A stretch of DNA of 46,232 nt, taken from positions 1 through 46,232 of the forward strand of contig MHLP01000039.1 of assembly GCA_001821435.1 (NCBI GenBank), written 5' to 3'. The position numbers and the translations under genes were made by a program. This document shows, in pieces, positions 26,677-34,688 of the stretch. Positions within the stretch are counted from its first letter, which is position 1; each line of letters opens with the position of its first letter. This DNA is from Candidatus Lloydbacteria bacterium RIFCSPLOWO2_01_FULL_50_20. Lineage in GTDB: Bacteria > Patescibacteriota > Minisyncoccia > Phycocordibacterales > UBA6899. The notes under the pieces are model-generated. The model searched no databases and was not told the origin of the DNA. It worked only from the letters and a program-made list of their open reading frames with translations.

Positions 26677-27321
26677 ATGAGAACAGAAAGAGCGAAACGC
26701 ATCGCCGTTGTCGGATCGGCGGCAAATCCGGTGACCAAAGCGCATCGTGAGTTTGCGGAGGTACTCACCGAGAGCGGGAGGTTCGATCTCATACTCTGGC
26801 TTCCTTCCGGGTCGCGTCTTGATAAACCCGATCTTGTTTCTTCGGAACATCGGGTATGCATGACCGAACTTGCCTTCAATGAAGCATGGCGAAAAAAACA
26901 GCCGACAAAATTTGAGATCGATCTTCGTGAAGCCCGTGGCGCATCGATCCCGACCGCCATTCTGTTGCGGGAGTTTGAGCAAGAGTATCCTGACGCGGAA
27001 ATTATTTTTGCGACAGGTGTCGATGTGCTCGTGCCGCGCCCTGAGTACGGCGGGAAGTGCGAGGTGCTCCATCATTGGAGGGAGGGCGAGTCGCTCATGA
27101 AGAACTGGACGTTCGTCGTGTTGCCGCGAGAAGGTTATCCGCATCCGCGGCTCTTGCAGGAGAAAGGGGAGATCCCGGCGCACTTCATCGTTCTTGAACG
27201 GACGGTCGGAGATATTTCGAGCACGGAAATTCGCAGGAGGATCGCTCATGGTGAACCTTTCGATGATCTGGTCGATCCGCCAGTCGCGGAATACATCCGA
27301 GCGCATAAGCTCTATCAGTAG
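26677..27321 (+). CDS. Nicotinate-nucleotide adenylyltransferase-like (NadD-type nucleotidyltransferase)
   Basis: IAVVGSAANPVTKAHREFAEVL, FATGVDVLVPRPEYGG, ISSTEIRRRIAHGEPFDDLVDPPVAEYIRAHKLY. Confidence 0.8.
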   Translation: MRTERAKRIAVVGSAANPVTKAHREFAEVLTESGRFDLILWLPSGSRLDKPDLVSSEHRVCMTELAFNEAWRKKQPTKFEIDLREARGASIPTAILLREFEQEYPDAEIIFATGVDVLVPRPEYGGKCEVLHHWREGESLMKNWTFVVLPREGYPHPRLLQEKGEIPAHFIVLERTVGDISSTEIRRRIAHGEPFDDLVDPPVAEYIRAHKLYQ

Positions 27322-27392
27322 TGTTCATTACGGGCCCTGCCCCGTAGATCGGGCCTCTTGGCAGGATTACTGTGGGGTTGACAGCAGTTTGA

Positions 27393-27411
27393 TAGTGTAT
27401 ATAATACACTA
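27393..27411. promoter_or_regulatory. Candidate NrtR operator 4: TAGTGTATATAATACACTA (perfect 8-bp half sites)
   Basis: TAGTGTAT-ATA-ATACACTA; contains the -10 TATAAT (27400-27405) of TTGACA(27378-27383)-16-TATAAT. Confidence 0.82.
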
Positions 27412-27440
27412 AGATACGGCAGTTCCTTGAGTAGCCTTTA

Positions 27441-27508
27441 CAGACTGCATACTATGACGTAGTTTGCACTGAGAGGTTTTGTTCCACGACAACTTGTCAG
27501 GAGGTCGT
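27441..27508 (+). other. Structured 5' leader of pncB
   Basis: TGCATACTA-tgacg-TAGTTTGCA hairpin (27446-27468) and ACGAC/GTCGT (27486-27490/27504-27508) enclosing the AGGAGG Shine-Dalgarno. Confidence 0.5.
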
Positions 27509-27510
27509 AT

Positions 27511-28845
27511 ATGTACGGTTTTAATCCGTTGGTTGGAGATGGTGCGCCGATCATTGGTGCGGTGCTGAGCAATGACTCATATAAGTTCACGACCGGACAG
27601 TTTGCATTGCTGTGTCATCCGAGAACGCCTGTTGTTTCCGCATTTCACAATCGGACGGCATCCGAGCGTCTTGCGGAGATCATCGATGAACGCGATCTGC
27701 GGCGCGAGCTCGATCATGTCCGCTCGTTACGCATGCGGCCCGACGAGATCGATTACCTGTATGGATTACGACTTGTTAACCATGTTCCCAGATATGCGCC
27801 GAAAGAGACGAATCATCCGCGGGTCTTCCACGATGAGTACGTCGATTTCATGAGAGAATTCCAGTATCCGTCCTATCAGCTTTCCGTGACGGCCGACGGG
27901 CAATATGACCTGCGTTTCCCGGGTCTCTGGGAAAAACAGACGTATTGGGAATGTCCTGGGATGCGGATCATGAATACACTTCGTATCCGTGCACTGCTTG
28001 CACAGATGACACCGGAGCAGCAGACAAAGATCTATCGGGACGCACAAGAACGCCTTGAAGAGAAGATCCTCTTTTTCAAGGCCCATCCGTGGATCCAGTT
28101 CATCGATTTTGGTTTTCGCCGTGCAGGAGGACCGGAGTGGCACGATGAATTGGATGAACGTCTCTTTCGCGCTCTTCCGCCGAAACAGCTTCTGGGAGTT
28201 TCCGAAATGAGTGCGGCCCGTCGACATGGTACCCCGAGCTTGGGGACCATTCCTCATGAACCCATTCAGGTGCTTTCGGGTATCTATTACGAGGACGATG
28301 ACCGTGCGGGAACGATGGAATCTCATCAGCGCTTTTTCTTGGAGTGGGATGAGTTCTATGACGGAGAATTTTCGGTCGCACTCACCGACACATACGGAAG
28401 AAAGTACTTCTTCGATAACTTCCCGCATGGCCTTGCCGTGCGCTGGTCAGGTCTTCGCCAGGACTCCGGTAATCCCGTCTCATTTCTTGATGATGCCGAG
28501 GATTTTTATCGGCGTCACAAGGTGGAGATGCGGACGAAGCGTGCAGTGCCGAGTGATGGTCTCACCACGCGCTTGATCCATTCCATTGATGCGGCAAATC
28601 GTGAACGCTTCAATGTTGCACACGGTCTTGGGACAAGTCTCACCTTTGACTTTTCCGATGAGTTTGGTGTTTCCCCGATCCCGAGCATTTCTATTGTGGT
28701 GAAAGCCGTAGAAGCCTGTGGCCATGAGCTGGTGAAGGTGCCGGATAACTCCGCCAAGGCGCTCGGATCACCTGAAGCGCTCGCGCGGGTCAGGCGTCTC
28801 ACCGGTGATGTTGCCGATAAGACATTCGTCACACCGGCAAGTTAG
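27511..28845 (+). CDS. pncB: Nicotinate phosphoribosyltransferase
   Basis: VLSNDSYKFTTGQFAL, IQFIDFGFRRAGG, SLGTIPHEP, VALTDTYGRKYFF, GLRQDSGNP, HGLGTSLTFD, KVPDNSAKALG. Confidence 0.85.
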   Translation: MYGFNPLVGDGAPIIGAVLSNDSYKFTTGQFALLCHPRTPVVSAFHNRTASERLAEIIDERDLRRELDHVRSLRMRPDEIDYLYGLRLVNHVPRYAPKETNHPRVFHDEYVDFMREFQYPSYQLSVTADGQYDLRFPGLWEKQTYWECPGMRIMNTLRIRALLAQMTPEQQTKIYRDAQERLEEKILFFKAHPWIQFIDFGFRRAGGPEWHDELDERLFRALPPKQLLGVSEMSAARRHGTPSLGTIPHEPIQVLSGIYYEDDDRAGTMESHQRFFLEWDEFYDGEFSVALTDTYGRKYFFDNFPHGLAVRWSGLRQDSGNPVSFLDDAEDFYRRHKVEMRTKRAVPSDGLTTRLIHSIDAANRERFNVAHGLGTSLTFDFSDEFGVSPIPSISIVVKAVEACGHELVKVPDNSAKALGSPEALARVRRLTGDVADKTFVTPAS

Positions 28846-28861
28846 TCGATTTGTTTATTTT

Positions 28862-28950
28862 GGCGGAGGGGACACTCTCTCTTCCGCCCATTTATTCAGT
28901 TTCGCACAATATTGTGGGCAACTGAAAAAATGAAGTTCTTTGATTAAAAG
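28862..28950 (+). other. Structured leader B upstream of the ADP-ribosylglycohydrolase gene
   Basis: GGCGGA/TCCGCC stem, CCATTTATT, CAGTT/AACTG stem enclosing CACAAT/ATTGTG, then CTGAAAAAATGAAGTTCTTT; aligns with 29987-30070. Confidence 0.6.
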
Positions 28951-28958
28951 GAGTGACG

Positions 28959-29978
28959 ATGAATTTAGCTCTGACGTTAGCAGATCGCATTTTCGCCATG
29001 TTCGCGTTGGGCGCGATCGGCGATGCTTTGGGCGCTCCGCTTGAGATGATGACCGCGACCGAGATTGCAAAACAATACGGACGTCTCACTACATTCGTTG
29101 AGCGCGGAGATCACAAATTCGGGCCGATCGCAAAAGGCGAGACGACCGATGACACACAGCTCAAGCTTGCGATCGCACGTTCGATCGTGCACATGCTCGG
29201 GATCGATCTTGGCGATATCGCTCGCGAACATGTCGCAGAACTTCCGCGTACGACACGCGGATGGGGCGGAAGTACCAGAGAGGCAGTCAAACGACTTGAA
29301 GCAGGCGCACATTGGAGCGTGTCCGGAAGCGCCCCATGCCGCACGCAGAAAAAACGCGGAAAAGGAAATGGCGTGGCGATGAAGATCGATCCCGTTGGAG
29401 CTTTTTGCGCTTTACGCGGTGTTGATCCATTGCTGAGCGGTGAACATCGGACCGAGATCAAATCTCTTGCGCTCATGACGCACAATAGTGCGATGGGCGT
29501 CGCGTCAGGTCTCGCGCAGGTGGTGGCTATTCACCATTTGCTTGGAAATAGCATCGTTCTTCCGCAGAGTTTTGCAGAGCGAGTGACGCATGCTGCCTTG
29601 ATCGGCGAGAGGGTGTTTCCTGCAGCTGTCATCAATGACGACGACTTTCTCTCCGAACGTTTTCAGTTGCTCGGAGGAGTGACCCCCGAGACCTCGAATG
29701 AGTTGCTTCGTTCGAATTTCGGGAACGGCGGCTGTTATGTCTATGAGTCGCTTCCAGTCGCTTATGCGCTCTTTTTACGCAAGCCACATTCCATAGAGGC
29801 GCTCTATGATGCGGTTGCGTTCGGCGGGGATACCGACACGGTCGCGTCCATCGTTGGGTCGCTCCTCGGGGCGTTGAACGGTTCAATGCTCATACCGCAA
29901 GCGCTGTGGAGCATGATCAATCGCCGTCAGGAGATCGAAACAACGGTCGCAGAATTCGTTCAAGCGCTCACTCCTTGA
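28959..29978 (+). CDS. ADP-ribosylglycohydrolase family protein
   Basis: ALGAIGDALGAPLEM, GETTDDTQLKLAIARS, GNGVAMKIDPVG, GGDTDTVASIVGSLLGAL. Confidence 0.92.
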   Translation: MNLALTLADRIFAMFALGAIGDALGAPLEMMTATEIAKQYGRLTTFVERGDHKFGPIAKGETTDDTQLKLAIARSIVHMLGIDLGDIAREHVAELPRTTRGWGGSTREAVKRLEAGAHWSVSGSAPCRTQKKRGKGNGVAMKIDPVGAFCALRGVDPLLSGEHRTEIKSLALMTHNSAMGVASGLAQVVAIHHLLGNSIVLPQSFAERVTHAALIGERVFPAAVINDDDFLSERFQLLGGVTPETSNELLRSNFGNGGCYVYESLPVAYALFLRKPHSIEALYDAVAFGGDTDTVASIVGSLLGALNGSMLIPQALWSMINRRQEIETTVAEFVQALTP

Positions 29979-29986
29979 TCTCGTCT

Positions 29987-30070
29987 GGCGGAAGGGATGA
30001 CCTTCCTTCCGCCCATTTATTGAGCCGCTCATGATAGCATGGACGGCTGAAGAGATGTTGTTCTTTAAAT
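29987..30070 (+). other. Structured leader C upstream of nadE
   Basis: GGCGGAAGG/CCTTCCGCC stem, CCATTTATT, AGCCG/CGGCT stem enclosing CATG/CATG, then CTGAAGAGATGTTGTTCTTT; aligns with 28862-28950. Confidence 0.6.
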
Positions 30071-30101
30071 ATGGTTCATAGGTTCATAAAGGAAAAAAAA
30101 G

Positions 30102-31757
30102 ATGAAAGTTGCTGTCATACAGTCGCATATCCTAGTCGGTGATTTCGCCGGAAACGCGGAACGCCTGCTTGCTGCATACAAAAAAGCCGTCGCAAGCGGC
30201 ACGGAAATTGTCGTCGCGCAAGAAGATGCGATCGCCGGCTATTGCGAAGGCGATCAGCGGTTCTACCCGTCGTTCCTCCAAGCGCATGATGCTGCTCTTT
30301 CCGTCCTTGCGAAGAACATCGGCGATGTCGGTCTGGTGATGAGTGTCACTGTGCCGAACGGCGGACAAGGAAAGCCGCTCTTCAATATGGGCGTGCTCAT
30401 ACAGCATGGCACGATAAAAAATCTGCAGGCAAAAACCAACCTCGCGACCGATACGGTCTTCAATGACTACCGCTGGTACGAACCGAACACGCTGGGGATC
30501 GAGATATTCGAATATCGGGGCCTCCGCTTGGCGGCGCTCATTTGCCAGGATCTGTGGGAAAAATACGACGCCGCGCATGGCGAACATTTTTTCACGCGGT
30601 ATCCGATTTCCGAGTTGAAAGGAAAAGGCGTCGACTTACTGCTCGTTCCCAACGCCTCGCCGTACTGGTGGGGGAAAGGAAGCGTGCGGGAGGAGATGGT
30701 ACGCGATGTGACGAGAGAACTCGGCTGCGCCGTCCTCTATGCGAATTATTGGGGTGGACAGGACGAGCTTGTCTTTGACGGCCGGAGTTTCATCATGAAC
30801 AAAGATGGCGTGGTCATCGGCGTTGCACCGGCGTATGCGGATGCCGTCGTTGTCGCCGATCTTGCCGGTCCAGAAGTCGGTTATTTTTCCGATCAGGACG
30901 ACATCAATGCGCTTGAAGATGCGCTGGTCATCTCACTCCGTGATTATGTCGAAAAGAATCGCATCAAAGGGGTGGTCATCGGTCTTTCCGGCGGTATCGA
31001 TTCGGCGCTTGTCGCCGCACTTGCCGTAAAAGCGCTCGGTCCGGAAAAAGTGGTCGGCGTACGGCTTCCCTCAGCGTATTCGTCGGACGGGAGTTTGACG
31101 GATGCTCTCGCGCTTGCGAAGAATCTCGGTATTCGTCTCGAGACCGTTCCGATCGCTGATGTTTATGAAACACTCCGAAAAAGTGTTACTCCTCTGATCG
31201 GCTTTCATGAGCCGGGAGAGATCGCGGGTGACGTGACCGAAGAGAATATGCAGGCGCGCATTCGCGGGATGATCTTGATGGCGTTCGCCAATCGTTTTGG
31301 TTTTATCCCGATCGCCACGGGGAATAAGTCCGAATTCTCGGTAGGATTCGCCACGCTCTACGGCGACATGTGCGGCGGGTTTGCGCTCATCAAAGACGTG
31401 CTCAAACGTGATGTGTACCGGCTTGCGGAAAATTGCAACCGGGACGGTATCATGATCCCGAAAAATTCGATCACCAAACCGCCGTCTGCGGAGCTGCGGC
31501 CTAATCAGGTAGACTCGGATTCGCTTCCCGATTACCCGACACTTGACCCGATACTTGAACTGCACATTGAACAGTCCAAAGGTGTTGAGGAAATTGTCGC
31601 GGAAGGATTTGACCGCAAAACAGTCAAGCGCGTTGTGCTCATGACCGCGCGCGCAGAGTTCAAGCGCCGTCAAGCTCCGCCCGGACCGATCGTATCGAAA
31701 GAAGGTCTCGCGTGGCTCAACCGGCAGTATCCGATCTCGACGAAATTCCTTCCATAG
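30102..31757 (+). CDS. nadE: Glutamine-dependent NAD+ synthetase (nitrilase-like + NadE domains)
   Basis: N-terminal CN-hydrolase domain (VAQEDAIAGY, AALICQDLW, LVPNASPYWWGKG) and VIGLSGGIDSALVAALAVKALGPEKV, GNKSEFSVGFATLYGDMCGGFALIKDV. Confidence 0.95.
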   Translation: MKVAVIQSHILVGDFAGNAERLLAAYKKAVASGTEIVVAQEDAIAGYCEGDQRFYPSFLQAHDAALSVLAKNIGDVGLVMSVTVPNGGQGKPLFNMGVLIQHGTIKNLQAKTNLATDTVFNDYRWYEPNTLGIEIFEYRGLRLAALICQDLWEKYDAAHGEHFFTRYPISELKGKGVDLLLVPNASPYWWGKGSVREEMVRDVTRELGCAVLYANYWGGQDELVFDGRSFIMNKDGVVIGVAPAYADAVVVADLAGPEVGYFSDQDDINALEDALVISLRDYVEKNRIKGVVIGLSGGIDSALVAALAVKALGPEKVVGVRLPSAYSSDGSLTDALALAKNLGIRLETVPIADVYETLRKSVTPLIGFHEPGEIAGDVTEENMQARIRGMILMAFANRFGFIPIATGNKSEFSVGFATLYGDMCGGFALIKDVLKRDVYRLAENCNRDGIMIPKNSITKPPSAELRPNQVDSDSLPDYPTLDPILELHIEQSKGVEEIVAEGFDRKTVKRVVLMTARAEFKRRQAPPGPIVSKEGLAWLNRQYPISTKFLP

Positions 31758-31761
31758 GAGC

Positions 31762-32313
31762 GTGTTTATGATCTTGATCAAAAAATTGCCAAACATGAGC
31801 GCCCGGGATAAACGGTTCGTACTTCGTCCGTTTGAGCAAGGTGATGAAATTGCGCTCGTGCGGCATATCAACTCATCGCGTATCGCCGAACGTGTCTCGA
31901 ACATTCCCCATCCGTATACGGAAAAACATGCGCAAGATTGGCTCCTCCGGCTCGCAGAAGAACGGGACAAGTTTCATTACGCACGCCGCATGGATTTTGC
32001 GATCACTGTCTCCGATGAGGTGGTTGGATCGATCGCGTTCATTAACATCGACGGGCATAAGGCGCAGATCTCGTATTGGCTTGGCGAGGAGTTTCAGGGA
32101 CGAGGGATCATGCCCGAAGTGCTTCGTCTTGTTGCCGAGTTCGGGTTCACCGTGTGCGGTTTCAAGCGCATCTGGGGTTACACATGGGAGACAAATCCAG
32201 CTTCTCAGCGTGTGCTTGAAAAAGCGGGTTTCACCCGAGAGGGCGTACATCGTAAAGAGTGGTACAAGAACGGCGCCTATCATGACTCGGTCATGTATGC
32301 GATCGTACAATAA
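31762..32313 (+). CDS. GNAT-family acetyltransferase (RimJ/RimL-like)
   Basis: FVLRPFEQGDEIALVRHIN, ISYWLGEEFQGRGIMPEVLRLVAEFGF, NPASQRVLEKAGFTREG. Confidence 0.88.
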   Translation: MFMILIKKLPNMSARDKRFVLRPFEQGDEIALVRHINSSRIAERVSNIPHPYTEKHAQDWLLRLAEERDKFHYARRMDFAITVSDEVVGSIAFINIDGHKAQISYWLGEEFQGRGIMPEVLRLVAEFGFTVCGFKRIWGYTWETNPASQRVLEKAGFTREGVHRKEWYKNGAYHDSVMYAIVQ

Positions 32314-32338
32314 AAAACATACCAGAAAAAAGAAAAAT

Positions 32339-32371
32339 GCCGCACCCATGGGTGCGGCGATGTTTTTTTAT
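32339..32371. terminator. Bidirectional terminator between convergent genes
   Basis: Perfect 20-bp palindrome GCCGCACCCATGGGTGCGGC flanked by A-run and T-run. Confidence 0.85.
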
Positions 32372-33414
32372 CGCGACGGAATATCTTGTTCCGAAAGCTT
32401 GCTTACGCTTCCGCCGGAAGTGAGCGACTCCATGATCGCGTTGGCGAGCATGTTGTCGCAGGGGATCATCGTAAGAAAGTCCGCGTGATCTTTCAGATAT
32501 TGCGGCGGCCGGGGGATGGTATTCAGTGCCAGTACTTTTATTCCTTCCTTTCGGAATTTTGCTTCAGCCGTACGCCACGTCGCGTCTTTACCGGGAACAT
32601 CTCTCGGACTTGCGAGCCAGTGCGTCGTGCATGCGGTAATACTTGCGGCGCCCTCTTCCCGAAGCCTCGCTGCCGCACTGATCATTGTGCCGGCGGTATC
32701 AATGAGGTCGTCCGGCAGTATGACGTTGAGGCCGATGATCGGATCGCCGATGTAGCGTTTGGCGTTGGCGACATTTGCCTCTACGCGTTCTTTGTAGACC
32801 AGTCCCTTAAAAGGAAAACCCGACCGCTTCGCGAATTTTTCTGCGCGTTTGACGCCCCCGACATCCGCGGCCACAACCCCGACAGTTTTTGCGTTCCAGC
32901 TGGGGATCCCGAGCGCGTATTCCGCGAGAAGGACTTGTCCCTTGAGGTCGTCGGTCTGGACATGATCAAATGCGAGAACGATCTGTTCCGCGTGAAGATC
33001 GAACGTAAAAAGTCCGTCCACGCTCGGATAGTGTTCAATGATCCTCGCGAGCTCTTTGACATTGGTCGAGGTTCGGGCTTCGGATTTTCTATCCGCTCTT
33101 CCTTCCCAGAAGTGAGGGAGAACGACCTTGATCGATCGCGGAGAACCGAAATGAGCGGCGTTCAGGATCTTTCCGAGTTCGGCAAGTCCGAGATCGGGAC
33201 GATCGATCGGGGCCGCATAGAAGAGATAGACCTCAGTGCGCCGGACCGATTGCGTGATCTTCGGCAAAGTGATGCCGTCCGCGAATCGCTTGACCTCAAT
33301 GGGGATGACGTCGCGCACCGCAAAATCTTTTGCCGCCATGATCCCATGCACACTCTGTGCGAGCGGCAGCATGTCGGGAACCGCAATGAATGATATCTTA
33401 TCGCCTCTCGGCAT
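32368..33414 (-). CDS. prs: Ribose-phosphate pyrophosphokinase (PRPP synthase)
   Basis: FADGITLPKITQSVRRTEVYLF, FTFDLHAEQIVLAFD, VVAADVGGVKRAEKFA, ILPDDLIDTAGTMISAAARLREEGAASI. Confidence 0.9.
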   Translation of the reverse strand: MPRGDKISFIAVPDMLPLAQSVHGIMAAKDFAVRDVIPIEVKRFADGITLPKITQSVRRTEVYLFYAAPIDRPDLGLAELGKILNAAHFGSPRSIKVVLPHFWEGRADRKSEARTSTNVKELARIIEHYPSVDGLFTFDLHAEQIVLAFDHVQTDDLKGQVLLAEYALGIPSWNAKTVGVVAADVGGVKRAEKFAKRSGFPFKGLVYKERVEANVANAKRYIGDPIIGLNVILPDDLIDTAGTMISAAARLREEGAASITACTTHWLASPRDVPGKDATWRTAEAKFRKEGIKVLALNTIPRPPQYLKDHADFLTMIPCDNMLANAIMESLTSGGSVSKLSEQDIPSR

Positions 33415-33510
33415 TGGACACCTCTCCTTATATAGAGAACAAAATGTGGAAGAACAGAATGAACGGACAATAACATTATTTACGGCTTCTGTGAAGCGCG
33501 GTCAAAAAAG

Positions 33511-33530
33511 AGGGCATCCGCCCTCTTGCC
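33511..33530 (-). terminator. Terminator of the APRT-Nudix gene
   Basis: AGAGGGC-atcc-GCCCTCT with a T-run on the minus strand. Confidence 0.8.
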
Positions 33531-33531
33531 G

Positions 33532-34449
33532 TTATCGATTCAAAATAAATTTTTTGAGGACCATTGCATGGTCAAACGCGAATTTTTCGTCCGGCATCGC
33601 GAGGATCTCTTCGGGACTCATGAGCACGACCTTGGTCAGATGTTTTTCATCGCGTATCTCGCCGTGTGCTTCACCGGTGAATACACAGGAGTGACTTGAC
33701 TCGTAACGCGGATCACGCCATGCACCGCTTTTTTCCATGAAGAATTTCTTCCCCGTAAGCACCAGCCCTGTTTCTTCGGTGAATTCTCGGCCTGCGGCTT
33801 CTTCCGCATTTTCACCTGGATCGACGTGTCCGCCCGGGAACGCGAAGCCGTAGGGATAATGCAGACGTTCAATGAGCACGATCTTGCTCTCGTATCGCGC
33901 GATGACATCGGTCATCTCGATCGTTTTGCCGTACGTAAGGAGTGCGTACACTTCACCGGCGAAGAGTTCCCGCCCGCCAAGTTCTCCCAGTTCCATGAGT
34001 GTCGAGAGTCCGACGACTGAAGCACCGAATGACTCGATAAGTTCTTTGCCTGCATGTGCAGTTCCGCCGGTCGCCAAGAGATCATCAACGAAGAGTACGC
34101 GGTCGTCTTTTTGAACGACACCTTCTTTGATCTCCAAAGAATCTCGGCCATATTCTAAACCGTATTCTTTTCTGACGGTCTTCCCCGGCAATTTCCCTTT
34201 TTTGCGGATCATGAAGAAGGGGAGTGTCATTTCTTTAGCGAGCGCTCCGGCAAAGATGAATCCACGCGCATCAAACGCGCCGATCTTGGTGACCCCCGCG
34301 TGTTTCCAGCGTGACTGCATAAGGTCGATCACCATGCCGAATGCGAAGGGGTTGGCGAGCAAGGGGCTCATGTCTCGAAACAAAATGCCCGGTTTCGGAA
34401 AATCCGGAATGCTCTCGATCAGTTCATGGAGGATGACGCCATTGTTCAT
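33532..34449 (-). CDS. Adenine phosphoribosyltransferase-like domain fused to a Nudix hydrolase domain
   Basis: IPDFPKPGILFRDMSPLL, RGFIFAGALA, VLFVDDLLATGGTAHAGKELIE (PRTase) then FAFPGGHVDPGENAEEAAGREFTEETGL (intact Nudix box); ATG 34449 with AAAGGAAAACAC upstream. Confidence 0.88.
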   Translation of the reverse strand: MNNGVILHELIESIPDFPKPGILFRDMSPLLANPFAFGMVIDLMQSRWKHAGVTKIGAFDARGFIFAGALAKEMTLPFFMIRKKGKLPGKTVRKEYGLEYGRDSLEIKEGVVQKDDRVLFVDDLLATGGTAHAGKELIESFGASVVGLSTLMELGELGGRELFAGEVYALLTYGKTIEMTDVIARYESKIVLIERLHYPYGFAFPGGHVDPGENAEEAAGREFTEETGLVLTGKKFFMEKSGAWRDPRYESSHSCVFTGEAHGEIRDEKHLTKVVLMSPEEILAMPDEKFAFDHAMVLKKFILNR

Positions 34450-34688
34450 GTGTTTTCCTTTGTTCATGCTGTTTCTCTGCGCAAACGTTAACAGTTGTGC
34501 CGGCTTTTGTAAACCGGCCACATTTTTTGCTCAACCCAATCCCATGCCGTCAAATTGTCGCCGCTTGCGGAATTTCAGAAAAAACTCTTTCGGCTTTTAT
34601 ATCAGAAGCTTTAAATTGACAGCAATGCTTTTTATGATAGGGTTGCTCGAGAGGCTTCTTGTTGCCTCGTTACTGAGAGAGGGATATT

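Noticed and set aside
28862-28888. GGCGGA/TCCGCC hairpins of the leaders as ordinary terminators only
   Set aside because: They lack a clean T-run (followed by CATTTATT) and are linked to a second conserved hairpin and tail, so a terminator-only reading does not explain the similarity; kept as an alternative.
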